This document shows positions 24,540-32,622 of a DNA stretch of 51,391 nt, piece by piece. The DNA is taken from assembly GCA_022822855.1 (NCBI GenBank), contig JAJDYG010000024.1:1-51391 (forward strand), read 5' to 3'. This stretch comes from Dehalococcoidia bacterium (lineage in GTDB: Bacteria; Chloroflexota; Dehalococcoidia; Bin125). The first letter of the stretch is position 1; each line of letters starts with the position of its first letter. The translations under genes were made by a program, and so were the position numbers. The notes below the pieces were generated by a model. The model ran no database searches, was not told the DNA's origin, and saw only the letters and a program-made list of their open reading frames with translations.

Positions 24540-25895
24540 GTGAGGGCATACCAACGGCTTTGGCGTACCCGATTTGGCCGCCTCACGCTGGTGATGGGCG
24601 CTGCCGCGCTGTCGCTGCTGGCGCTCACCGGCCTGGCCAGCGCGCAGGTCGCCCTTCCCGAGGCGGTGACCGAGCAGGGCGACTCGATTCGCACCCTCTA
24701 CTTCGTCGTGTTCGCGATCGGCGTCGTCGTCTTCGTCATCGTCGAGGCGATGATCCTCTGGGTCGTCTTCCGCTACAAGCGCAAGTCCGACGACGAACTC
24801 CCGACCCAGGTCGCCCACAACACGACCGCAGAAGTCCTCTGGACCGGCATTCCCACGGTGATCGTGGTGGTGCTATTCATCGTCTCCTTCTTCGTCCTGC
24901 AGGACATCCAGGCGGCCGCCGACCCCGACGACGAGGATGTCGTCATCGTCGATGTCCAGGGCCGTCAGTGGGCCTGGGCCTTCAGCTACGCCGTCCCGCT
25001 GGGCACCGAGTTGGCCGAGAACATCTCTCCCGACCTCGCGGAAACCGAGATTCATCTTGAGGATCCGTCGCTGGTCGTCCCCTTCATGACACTCAAACTT
25101 GGCGTCGAGCACATGCGGGTCGTCGCCCGCACCGGCGATGTCGTGACCGTCGAGCGCGCCGTCAACGGAACGGTGGCGATTCGCCATCGAGCCGGCACGG
25201 AAGTGATGCGCGTCTTCAACGGCACCGACACGGTCGCCGAGGGTCGACTCCAGGCAGCCGACAACACACCGATCGTCACGGTCCCCGTGGGCCAGATGAT
25301 CCGCTTTAACATTGCCTCGGCCGATGTGCTGCACGCGTTCTACACGCCGCAGTTCCTGACCAAACTCGACGCCGTCCCCGGCCGCGTCCAGACGCTCTGG
25401 GTGCGGGTCACGGATGCCGGCGACTTCATGAGTCAGTGCGCCGAGTTCTGCGGCCGTGACCACGCTCGCATGATTTACACCGTCCGCGCCTTGTCGCCCG
25501 CCGACTACGACGACTGGTTCGAAGACAAGGCAGGCGAGGCTCCCGCGCCGGTTGAAGGCGACTTCGGCGGCGAAGAGGAAGTCGAGCAGGAGGAAGGCGC
25601 GGTCGGCAACCCGGCCAATGGCCAGAACCTGTTCTTCTCACTCGGCTGCAACGTCTGCCACGGCGACACAGGCGAGGGCCTCGTCGGCCCAACCATCGCC
25701 ATGACCATCGTCCCGCTCGACCGTGTCATCACTCAGTACCGCGAACCGCTCGAGGCGATGACCGAGTTCCCGCCCGACCAGGTCTCGGACCAGGAAATCG
25801 CCGACATCTACGCCTGGCTGCAGACGGTCCCGCGACCGCCCGAGGCGGACATCATTCCGAGCAAACTGGCTGAACTGATTGAGGCCGGCGGCTAG
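24540..25895 (+). CDS. coxB: Cytochrome c oxidase subunit II with fused cytochrome c (caa3 type) and an inserted domain
   Basis: 451 residues from a GTG with AAGGGAG upstream. A signal-like segment (about 17-36) and two membrane helices (about 52-78, 103-121) precede the CuA domain. All CuA ligands are present: His265, Cys300, Glu302, Cys304, His308 and Met311 (CAEFCGRDHARM). A heme-c domain follows with C370-NV-CH374; Met407 or Met388 may be the sixth ligand. Between QGRQWAWAFSY and TVPVGQMIRF there are about 95 residues where ordinary subunits II have about 20. The insertion contains a repeat-like strand pattern VVTVERAVNGTVAIRHRAGT. Subunit II accepts electrons from cytochrome c and passes them to subunit I; the fused heme c places this oxidase among caa3 types. 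Confidence 0.92.
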   Translation: MRAYQRLWRTRFGRLTLVMGAAALSLLALTGLASAQVALPEAVTEQGDSIRTLYFVVFAIGVVVFVIVEAMILWVVFRYKRKSDDELPTQVAHNTTAEVLWTGIPTVIVVVLFIVSFFVLQDIQAAADPDDEDVVIVDVQGRQWAWAFSYAVPLGTELAENISPDLAETEIHLEDPSLVVPFMTLKLGVEHMRVVARTGDVVTVERAVNGTVAIRHRAGTEVMRVFNGTDTVAEGRLQAADNTPIVTVPVGQMIRFNIASADVLHAFYTPQFLTKLDAVPGRVQTLWVRVTDAGDFMSQCAEFCGRDHARMIYTVRALSPADYDDWFEDKAGEAPAPVEGDFGGEEEVEQEEGAVGNPANGQNLFFSLGCNVCHGDTGEGLVGPTIAMTIVPLDRVITQYREPLEAMTEFPPDQVSDQEIADIYAWLQTVPRPPEADIIPSKLAELIEAGG

Positions 25896-25947
25896 CCCCG
25901 CCCGCGTCGCGACGACGATCAGGGGATACGCAGAGGGAGGCAACACG

Positions 25948-27684
25948 ATGGCGACACTGGCGGGGGCACAGACCAGCACCTATGCCGGCGCGAACGCCTG
26001 GCGCGTCATCCTCGAGTGGTTGACCACGGTCGACCACAAGAAGATCGGCATCATGTACCTCTGGACGGCCGGGGCCTTCGGCCTGGTCGGCATGGCATTC
26101 TCCCTCGTCATGCGCACCGAGCTCGCCCAGACCGGCACCATCATCTCCGCGGAAACCTACAACTCGATCTTCACGATGCACGGCAGCGTGATGATCTTCC
26201 TCTTCCTGCTGCCCGTCGGCGCGGCGTTCATGAACTACTCGATGCCGCTGCAAATCGGCGCGCTCGATATGGCCTTCCCGCGCATCAACGCGCTCTCGTT
26301 CTGGATTTTCCTCTTCGGCGGCGTCCTCCTGACCCTCAGCTTCGCCGTCGAGGGCGGAACCGCCTCAGCCGGCTGGACCGCCTACCCGCCGGTCACGCTC
26401 GACACGGGCAACAATGCCGAGCCTCCCGGCGCGGGCATGGACATGTGGTTGGTCGGTGTCATCCTGTTAGGCCAGGCCTCGATCTTCGGGTCCGTGAACT
26501 TCCTGGTCACGATCTTCAAGATGCGCGCGCCCGGGATGACCATGTGGCGTCTGCCGCTCTTCACCTGGACCACGCTCGTCACCGGTCTGCTCATTCTGCT
26601 CTCGACCCCCGTCCTGGCCGCCGCGCTGGTGCTCGGCTTCATCGACCGCAACGGCGCCGAGGGAGCCTTCTTCGACCCCGCCGCCGGCGGACAGCCGCTG
26701 CTCTGGCAGAACCTCTTCTGGTTCTATTCCCATCCCGCCGTCTACATCATGATCTTGCCCGCGATGGGCATCGTTTCCGACGTCTTCGGCGTCTTCACCC
26801 GGCGCCCGGTCTTCGGCTATCGCTCGATGGTCCTCGCCCTCATCGCCATCGGCCTGCTCGGCTTCATCGTCTGGGCCCACCACATGTTCACCACCGGCGG
26901 CGTCTTCCTGCCCTTCTTCATGGGCGCGACCTTCCTCATCGCGGTGCCCACCGGCGTCAAGATGTTCAACTGGATCACCACGATGTGGCGCGGCTCGAAC
27001 ATCTTCCCCACCGCGATGCTGTTCAGCGTCGGTTTCCTCATGCTCTTCCTGATCGGCGGCATCACCGGCGTCTTCCACGCCGCCGTGCCCGTCGACTTCG
27101 CCCTCCACGACACCTACTTCGTCGTCGGACACTTCCACTACACGATGTCGATCGCCGCGACCTTCGGCTTCCTCGCCGGCTGCTACTACTGGTTCCCCAA
27201 GATGTTCGGCAAGTTCATGAACGAGGGCCTGGGCAAGCTCCACTTCTGGCTGCTCTTCATTGGCGTCAACCTCGTCTTCTTCACCCAGTTGCTGCTCGGT
27301 CTCGACGGCATGCCCCGCCGGATCAACGACTACGTCGCCAATCCCGGTTGGGAGCTGATGAACATGCTGATCACCATCGGCGCGTTCGTCTCCGCCGCCG
27401 GCATGATGGTCTTCCTCTACAACGTCGTCTACTCGCTCAAGTGGGGCGAGCGGGCCGGCTCCGACCCCTGGGAGGGCACCACCCTCGAGTGGGCCACGAC
27501 CTCACCGCCGCCGGCGCACAACTTCGACTCCCTGCCCGAGATTCGCTCCGAGCGACCGCTCTTCGACCTGCGCTTCGGTGAGCGTCTGCAGGACGACCCG
27601 CACTACCACGTCAACAACGGCCACAACGGAAGCAACGGCGGAGGGGCCAAACAGCCCGATACGTCGTCGCGGGAGGAGGGCTAA
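25948..27684 (+). CDS. coxA: Cytochrome c oxidase subunit I, A2-type heme-copper oxidase
   Basis: 578 residues, twelve or more membrane helices. Ligands visible: His78 and His397 for the low-spin heme, His262 with the cross-linked Tyr266 and His311-His312 for CuB, and His395 for heme a3 (VVGHFHYTM). The D-channel glutamate of A1 oxidases (HPEV) is absent; instead YSHPAVY (Tyr260-Ser261) is the hallmark of the A2 subfamily. GGGAGG lies eight bases before the ATG; the open frame to 25879 is not needed. The C-terminal 100 residues are hydrophilic and low in complexity. It reduces oxygen to water and pumps protons, together with the caa3-type CoxB upstream (52 bp) and CoxC 2 bp downstream. Confidence 0.96.
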   Translation: MATLAGAQTSTYAGANAWRVILEWLTTVDHKKIGIMYLWTAGAFGLVGMAFSLVMRTELAQTGTIISAETYNSIFTMHGSVMIFLFLLPVGAAFMNYSMPLQIGALDMAFPRINALSFWIFLFGGVLLTLSFAVEGGTASAGWTAYPPVTLDTGNNAEPPGAGMDMWLVGVILLGQASIFGSVNFLVTIFKMRAPGMTMWRLPLFTWTTLVTGLLILLSTPVLAAALVLGFIDRNGAEGAFFDPAAGGQPLLWQNLFWFYSHPAVYIMILPAMGIVSDVFGVFTRRPVFGYRSMVLALIAIGLLGFIVWAHHMFTTGGVFLPFFMGATFLIAVPTGVKMFNWITTMWRGSNIFPTAMLFSVGFLMLFLIGGITGVFHAAVPVDFALHDTYFVVGHFHYTMSIAATFGFLAGCYYWFPKMFGKFMNEGLGKLHFWLLFIGVNLVFFTQLLLGLDGMPRRINDYVANPGWELMNMLITIGAFVSAAGMMVFLYNVVYSLKWGERAGSDPWEGTTLEWATTSPPPAHNFDSLPEIRSERPLFDLRFGERLQDDPHYHVNNGHNGSNGGGAKQPDTSSREEG

Positions 27685-27686
27685 TC

Positions 27687-28307
27687 ATGGCAGCCTCGGC
27701 CATCCCGCACAAGCGGGTCCACCCCATCCGCAGCTTCCTCGTCGGCGACGAGCCGATGACGACCGGCCTCTGGGGCATCATCTTCTTCATCTTCTCCGAG
27801 ATCATGTTCTTCGCCGGACTGATCGCGGCGATGCTCGCCTTGCACAGCGACACTCTCTTCTGGGAGCCCACCAACGGCGCGCACCGCGTTGAGGGCGATC
27901 ATCTCCTGCCGATCCTCTTCACCGTCCTGCTGGTCTCGACCAGTATTCCCATGCAGTTCGCCGCCTTTGCCATCCGCAAGGGCAACCGCAAGGCGATGCT
28001 GATCAACATGGCCATCGTGCTGGTCGTCGGTACGGCGTTCATCATCAACCAGTACTTCGAGTGGACCCACGCCGGGTTCGGCATCTCCGACGGTCCCTAC
28101 GCGGCGACCTTCTACACGCTGACCGGTTTCCACGGCGCTCACGTGATTGGCGGGCTCGTCTTCATCTTCGCTCAGTGGCTGCGCGGACTCCTCGGACACT
28201 TCGACGCCAAGCGCAACACGGCGATTGAGGCCGCCACGCTGTACTGGCACTTCGTGGGCTTCGTATGGCTGTTGGTCATCTTCCCGCTCGTCTTCTTCCT
28301 CAGCTGA
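27687..28307 (+). CDS. coxC: Cytochrome c oxidase subunit III
   Basis: 206 residues, about five membrane helices, the shorter bacterial form. The characteristic segments are GLWGIIFFIFSEIMFFAGLIAAM near the first helix, then the acidic FEWTHAGFGISDGPYAATFYTLTGFHGAHVIGGL and the C-terminal TLYWHFVGFVWLLVIFPLVFFLS. The glutamate of SEIMFF and the histidines of TGFHGAHV correspond to conserved family residues. The ATG comes 2 bp after the coxA stop, with GGAGGG in the end of coxA as ribosome site. Subunit III stabilises subunit I and feeds the D proton channel. Confidence 0.95.
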   Translation: MAASAIPHKRVHPIRSFLVGDEPMTTGLWGIIFFIFSEIMFFAGLIAAMLALHSDTLFWEPTNGAHRVEGDHLLPILFTVLLVSTSIPMQFAAFAIRKGNRKAMLINMAIVLVVGTAFIINQYFEWTHAGFGISDGPYAATFYTLTGFHGAHVIGGLVFIFAQWLRGLLGHFDAKRNTAIEAATLYWHFVGFVWLLVIFPLVFFLS

Positions 28308-28320
28308 CGCGGACCGCCCC

Positions 28321-29328
28321 GTGATCACCCGACCGCGCGCGCTCGCCGCGCTCCTCGCGGTCGTCTGCGCAATCGCGGTGGCGCTCCTGCCGGCGATCAC
28401 GCTGGCCCACGACGGCCGCTTCGCCGAGAACGGCGAGCTGCTCACGGCGCTCGGCGTCTGGAGCGTCGACGCTCCCGGACTGGCGATCGTGATCATCGTC
28501 GGCGGGCTCTATGCCTGGGGCTACTACCGCCTGCGCCGCGACTCGCCCAACTTCCACTTTCCCCGCTGGCACGCCTGGTCATTCAGCGCCGGTTGGCTGT
28601 TCATGCTGATCGGCCTGATGTCGCCCGTCGACACCTACTCCGACGACCTTTTCTGGATGCACATGATCCAGCACGTGATGATCACCATGATCGTCGCGCC
28701 GCTGATGCTGCTCGGCGCGCCCGCGACCCTCGCCCTGCGCGCCGCCTCCCCCCGCGTTCGCGCGACCTACCTGATTCCGTTTCTCAACTCCCGGCTCGTC
28801 CGCGCCCTGACCTGGCCGCCGTCGGCCATCGTGATCTACATCGCCAGCGTCTGGAGCTGGCACTGGCCCGACGCCTACGACGCCGCGATCGCCTCCGAAG
28901 CCGTCCACTTCGTAGAGCACGGCATCTTCCTCTTCGGCGCGATCTTGCTCTGGTGGCTGGTCATCGGCGTCGACGCCACCCGTCTGCGCCCCCATCACGT
29001 CTGGCGCTGCGCCCTGCTGGTCGTCGCGATCCTCCAGAACATCGCGCTCGGACTCATCCTGATCAACGTCGCCGACCCGATCTACGACACCTACGCGACC
29101 GCCGCCGCCGTCCGCGAGTGGGGACCGGACGCCCTCCTCGACCAGCGCATCGGAGCAGGCATCATGTGGGTTCCCGGCTCAATGATGTTCGCCCTCGCAA
29201 TCATCGTCACGGTCTACTACTGGGCCGAACGAGAAGGCTTCAAGGATCGCCGAAACGACGCCGTCCGGGACATGCAGATCCGCGTCCACGGAGAAATCCC
29301 AACCCTCGGCCCCAGACCCGGAGACTAG
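28321..29328 (+). CDS. ctaG: caa3-type oxidase assembly factor CtaG
   Basis: 335 residues from a GTG 13 bp after the coxC stop; this start removes the hydroxy-amino-acid-rich shadow of coxC from the longer frame. A signal-like N-terminus ends near TLAHDG, followed by about seven membrane helices. Family features are HMIQHVMITMIVAPLMLLGAP, WSWHWPDAYDAAI and VHFVEHGIFLFGAILLWW; the histidines in H-x-x-Q-H and the EH pair are candidate copper ligands. The caa3_CtaG family is required for correct CuB/CuA loading of caa3 oxidases in Bacillus and its position last in the cox operon fits. It is not related to the Cox11-type CtaG of proteobacteria. Confidence 0.9.
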   Translation: MITRPRALAALLAVVCAIAVALLPAITLAHDGRFAENGELLTALGVWSVDAPGLAIVIIVGGLYAWGYYRLRRDSPNFHFPRWHAWSFSAGWLFMLIGLMSPVDTYSDDLFWMHMIQHVMITMIVAPLMLLGAPATLALRAASPRVRATYLIPFLNSRLVRALTWPPSAIVIYIASVWSWHWPDAYDAAIASEAVHFVEHGIFLFGAILLWWLVIGVDATRLRPHHVWRCALLVVAILQNIALGLILINVADPIYDTYATAAAVREWGPDALLDQRIGAGIMWVPGSMMFALAIIVTVYYWAEREGFKDRRNDAVRDMQIRVHGEIPTLGPRPGD

Positions 29329-29757
29329 CCCCCACCCCTTCGCAGTCCCCGCTTCACTCGCGAATCCGCTCCCTCCCTCCCCCTCCCGATGCCCCGTGCT
29401 TGACACGGGGCCCAGAGCACCCAACTCCGCCAGGGCAACACCGTCCGCCTCACCTCAGACGACGCGACCCACCGATCCCAGTCCCCGCTTCATGCGGGGA
29501 CCCGCTCCCTTCCCCCACGTCATAGGCCCGCCCTACCCCGGCCAGCCGGCGCCCCACCCCCCTCCCCCTGCCCGATGCCCCGTGCTTGACACGGGGCCCA
29601 GAGCACCCAACTTCGCCAAGCCGACTACCGCCCGCCTCACCTCAGCCGCTGCAACCCCTCCTTTCCCCTCCCTTCCGCCAACCATGACATACCAAACAGA
29701 ACACCCTTTCGCTACAGTGAGCAGAACACTCGTTCCCGCATCCGAAAGGCCCATCCC
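29329..29757. repeat. Pyrimidine-rich intergenic region with palindromic repeats (429 bp)
   Basis: No gene is seen here. A 41-bp block is present twice, 29385-29425 and 29571-29611, and each copy contains the dyad CCCCGTG-CTTGA-CACGGGG (29392-29410 and 29578-29596). A related smaller dyad CCCCGC-TTCAT-GCGGGG is at 29483-29499, and a decayed form begins near 29348. The plus strand is strongly C/T-rich. The dyads resemble dispersed REP-like palindromes of other high-GC bacteria, and near copies recur at 30460 and near 50690 in this window. The first dyad, 64 bp after the ctaG stop, could also end cox transcription. Confidence 0.8.
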
Positions 29758-30444
29758 ATGCACATCACCCCCAAACAACGCCGACGCAGCGTCCGAGCCC
29801 ACTACCTCCGACAGCGAGGACAATCCCTCAAGCAGATCGCCGAGACCAGCAAGACCTCCGTCGCCACCGTCCGAGCCGACCTCAAGCTCGCCGAGACCCA
29901 CTGGAGCAGCATCGCCGCGGCCACAGCCGACGACCTGCTCCTCCAGTCCCTCCATCTGCTCGAGCTCCGTCTCAACGTCTCCCTCAAGTACGACTTCGTC
30001 GCCGACAACGCCAAGCGCCTCACCCCGGTCGAGTACCTCCGCGCCCGAGACGCCCAGGAAACCCAGCTCAACAGCCTCGCCCGAGAGATCCGACGAACCG
30101 TCCAGGACGTCCACCGCCGAGCCGAGCAGCGACCCGACCAACCCGATCTCTTCCACGAAGAGCCGCGAGAACTAGCAGAAACCACACCAGAACTTTCACA
30201 AATTGAACCCCCCGATTCCACGATCTCCAGTCCACAGCAGGAGATCGTCGAATCTGAGGCCGAAGAAGAAAAATTTGCCGCAGAACCCGACCTGGACGCC
30301 CTGATCGCCGAGGCCGTCCAGCACTTCCCCCACCTCGAGGGCCAATCCCCCGAGCAAATTCTCCACTTCCTCGACCAGATCACCACCCCCGAAGCCCAGG
30401 ACAAGGAGAACCCAACCCCCATCTACGCCGAAGCCGCCGGCTAA
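29758..30444 (+). CDS. Helix-turn-helix protein of unknown function inside the cox cluster
   Basis: 228 residues. The N-terminal 50 residues are basic and contain a helix-turn-helix-like pattern, QSLKQIAETSKTSVATVRAD, similar to the DNA-recognition parts of phage terminase small subunits and IS-associated HTH proteins. Residues 50-115 are predicted helical (TADDLLLQSLHLLELRLNVS ... LNSLAREIRRTVQDVHRRAE). From 120 on the chain is acidic and proline-rich, with a last helix (LDALIAEAVQHFPHLE). I recognise no full-length family. AAAGG stands seven bases before the ATG. The gene is bounded on both sides by palindromic repeats and separates coxBAC-ctaG from ctaAB, so it looks like an acquisition. 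Confidence 0.6.
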   Translation: MHITPKQRRRSVRAHYLRQRGQSLKQIAETSKTSVATVRADLKLAETHWSSIAAATADDLLLQSLHLLELRLNVSLKYDFVADNAKRLTPVEYLRARDAQETQLNSLAREIRRTVQDVHRRAEQRPDQPDLFHEEPRELAETTPELSQIEPPDSTISSPQQEIVESEAEEEKFAAEPDLDALIAEAVQHFPHLEGQSPEQILHFLDQITTPEAQDKENPTPIYAEAAG

Positions 30445-30459
30445 CCCTCCCTTTCCCAG

Positions 30460-30477
30460 CCCCGGACTTGTTCGGGG
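30460..30477. terminator. Hairpin after the HTH gene, REP-like palindrome
   Basis: CCCCGGA-CTTG-TTCGGGG forms a 7-bp stem with one G-T pair, 16 bp after the stop of the HTH gene. It is a variant of the palindromes found at 29392, 29578 and 50889. It may serve as a terminator, but no T-run follows. Confidence 0.5.
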
Positions 30478-30519
30478 GCCCGCCCCCTCCGCCCCAACAG
30501 GCCACACACAGGTCAAGCG

Positions 30520-30548
30520 GGCCGCACTCACCAGCCGAGTGTGCGGCC
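30520..30548. repeat. Inverted repeat upstream of ctaA
   Basis: GGCCGCAC (30520-30527) pairs with GTGCGGCC (30541-30548), with TC and GA able to extend the stem. It lies 83 bp before the ctaA start and could be an operator or a leader hairpin. Its function is unknown. Confidence 0.45.
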
Positions 30549-30631
30549 GATAGTTCGCCGATAGGCCGAGAAGTGCGACACTAAAGGGCGCACCGCCGAC
30601 TCCTGCGAGCCGGCAACCAGAGCGGCTGCAG

Positions 30632-31690
30632 ATGGCATCAATGACCAGATTCCAGCGTGTCGGCCTCGGCCTGGTGATCGGTCTCCTCGCGTTAACCGCA
30701 CTGGGCGGCATCGTCCGCGTCACCGGCTCCGGACTCGCCTGCCCCGACTGGCCCGCCTGCTACGGCGCGGTCATTCCCTCCGGCGACTTCGGCGAGTTCG
30801 CCGCCCACCAGGTCTGGCTCGAATGGACCCACCGGCTGGTCGCCGCGATCATGGGATTCATCATCATCGGCTACGCCATCGTTGCCCGGCGTCGATACCG
30901 CGATCGCACCCGGGTCTGGTTCCCCGCCCTGCTCGCAATCCCGTTCCTCGCCCTGCAGGTTGTGCTGGGCGGCCTGACCGTGACCGAGCGGCTCGAGGAG
31001 ATCATCGTCACCCTGCATCTCGCCACGGCGATGCTGATCATCATGCTGGTTGCCTTCTCCTGGCTCAGCACCTTCGAGTGGCGCGTGGTCACCGACGCCG
31101 ACGAGTCGCCGCTGGGCTCCGATGCCCCCTCGCAGGCTCGAAACTACGCAAGGATCGCCCTGCTCACGGCCATCCTGGTCTACGCCGTTGTCGTCGTCGG
31201 CTCGTACGTCACACACGTCGGCGCCGGTCCCGACGCCGGCGCTCACGTCGGACCCGGAGGAGCCGCTTGCGGCAACAACTGGCCGTTCTGCTACGGAGGA
31301 CTCTTCCCCGACGGCGAGTACGCTCAATGGAACATGGGTCACCGCTTCCTCGTCCTCTTCGGCGCAATCGCCCTCTTCGCCGCCTCAATGGGCGTCGTCA
31401 TGCTCCGGCCCCGAGCCCGCGGTCTCACCTTCATGGTCCACGGAGCGGCCACCCTCTACGTGGCCCAGATTTTCATCGGAGCCACGATGATCTGGATCAA
31501 CTTCGACGCCTGGGCTCGAGCCCTCCATCTCTCGATGGGCTCGATCACCTGGCTCTTGGTCTCTGGAGCCGCCCTGGTCGCGATCCACCGGGCCGGAGGC
31601 CTGCGAGCCCACCGAGGCAGCGGCTCAACCCTCCAACCGATCACGGTCGCCGAGACCGCCGCCTCGACCGAGAGTGAGAGCAACGGATGA
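30632..31690 (+). CDS. ctaA: Heme A synthase (COX15/CtaA family)
   Basis: 352 residues with eight predicted membrane helices in two similar halves. Each half carries a histidine pair for heme: WLEWTHRLVAA and VTLHLATAM in the first, NMGHRFLVLF and RALHLSMGS in the second. The extracytoplasmic loops each have a cysteine pair (CPDWPAC; ACGNNWPFC), as in Bacillus CtaA. The enzyme oxidises the C8 methyl of heme O to a formyl group, giving heme A for the oxidase encoded upstream. ATG at 30632 is followed by another at 30641, and either could be used. It overlaps ctaB by four bases (ATGA). Confidence 0.94.
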   Translation: MASMTRFQRVGLGLVIGLLALTALGGIVRVTGSGLACPDWPACYGAVIPSGDFGEFAAHQVWLEWTHRLVAAIMGFIIIGYAIVARRRYRDRTRVWFPALLAIPFLALQVVLGGLTVTERLEEIIVTLHLATAMLIIMLVAFSWLSTFEWRVVTDADESPLGSDAPSQARNYARIALLTAILVYAVVVVGSYVTHVGAGPDAGAHVGPGGAACGNNWPFCYGGLFPDGEYAQWNMGHRFLVLFGAIALFAASMGVVMLRPRARGLTFMVHGAATLYVAQIFIGATMIWINFDAWARALHLSMGSITWLLVSGAALVAIHRAGGLRAHRGSGSTLQPITVAETAASTESESNG

Positions 31691-32616
31691 CCGACCGACC
31701 GCTCACACTCGAACGGCCGGCAACCCTGCCCAGTTCGCGAAGTGGAATCGAGCTGGCGCGCGGCTTCTGGGAGCTGACCAAGCCGGGCATCATCGGCCTG
31801 CTGCTCGTGACCACCGTGCCAACCATGATCGTCGCCGCCGACGGCTGGCCGAAAGGCAACTTCGGCGAAGGCCTGGTCCTGATCCTGCTCACCCTCTTGG
31901 GCGGCATCCTCACCGCCGGCGGCGCAAACACATTCAACCAATGGTTCGACCGCGACATCGACGCGATCATGGACCGAACCGCCGACCGTCCTTTGCCCGC
32001 CGGCGTCATCCAACCCTGGCAGGCGCTCGCCTGGGGATTCCTGCTGGCCACCCTCGGCGGCGTGCAGCTCGCGCTCACGGTCAACCTGCTCGCGGCCCTC
32101 CTCGCCGAGGCCGCCGTCCTCTTCTACGTCCTCGTCTACACGATCTGGCTCAAGCGTTCGACAACGCAAAACATCGTGATCGGCGGCGCGGCCGGATCGA
32201 TCCCGCCGCTGGTCGGCTGGGCCGCAGTCACCGGCGAGATCACCTGGACGCCCTTCATCCTCTTCCTCGTCATCTTCATGTGGACGCCGCCCCACTTCTG
32301 GGCGCTGGCCCTCAAGTACCGCGACGATTACGCCAAGGCCAACGTCCCGATGCTGCCCGTCGTCTCCGGCGAGCGCGAGACGCGCAAACAGCTACTCATC
32401 TATTCGGTCGGACTGGTCGCCGTCAGCCTCCTCGGACCGCTCGGAGGCCACCTGAGCTGGTGTTACGAGACCACCTGCGCCATCTCCGGCGCCGTCTTCA
32501 TCTGGATCGCCTGGCAGGTCTGGCGCGAGCAGGCCCCGCCCATGCGACTCTTCTTCGCCTCGATCGCCTATCTCTTCATCGTCTTCGCCGCAGTCGGCCT
32601 CGATGTCCTCGTCTAG
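31687..32616 (+). CDS. ctaB: Protoheme IX farnesyltransferase (heme O synthase)
   Basis: 309 residues, a UbiA-superfamily membrane prenyltransferase with eight to nine helices. The aspartate-rich motif NTFNQWFDRDIDAIMDRTADRP binds farnesyl diphosphate through magnesium, and the second conserved loop KYRDDYAKANVPMLPVV is typical of heme O synthases. It adds a hydroxyethylfarnesyl group to heme B, giving heme O, the substrate of CtaA. Its ATG lies inside the ctaA stop (ATGA), so the two are translationally coupled. It ends 6 bp before the convergent lipoprotein gene. The long frame on the same strand (31674-33248) is out of frame and not real. Confidence 0.95.
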   Translation: MTDRPLTLERPATLPSSRSGIELARGFWELTKPGIIGLLLVTTVPTMIVAADGWPKGNFGEGLVLILLTLLGGILTAGGANTFNQWFDRDIDAIMDRTADRPLPAGVIQPWQALAWGFLLATLGGVQLALTVNLLAALLAEAAVLFYVLVYTIWLKRSTTQNIVIGGAAGSIPPLVGWAAVTGEITWTPFILFLVIFMWTPPHFWALALKYRDDYAKANVPMLPVVSGERETRKQLLIYSVGLVAVSLLGPLGGHLSWCYETTCAISGAVFIWIAWQVWREQAPPMRLFFASIAYLFIVFAAVGLDVLV

Positions 32617-32622
32617 CGATGC

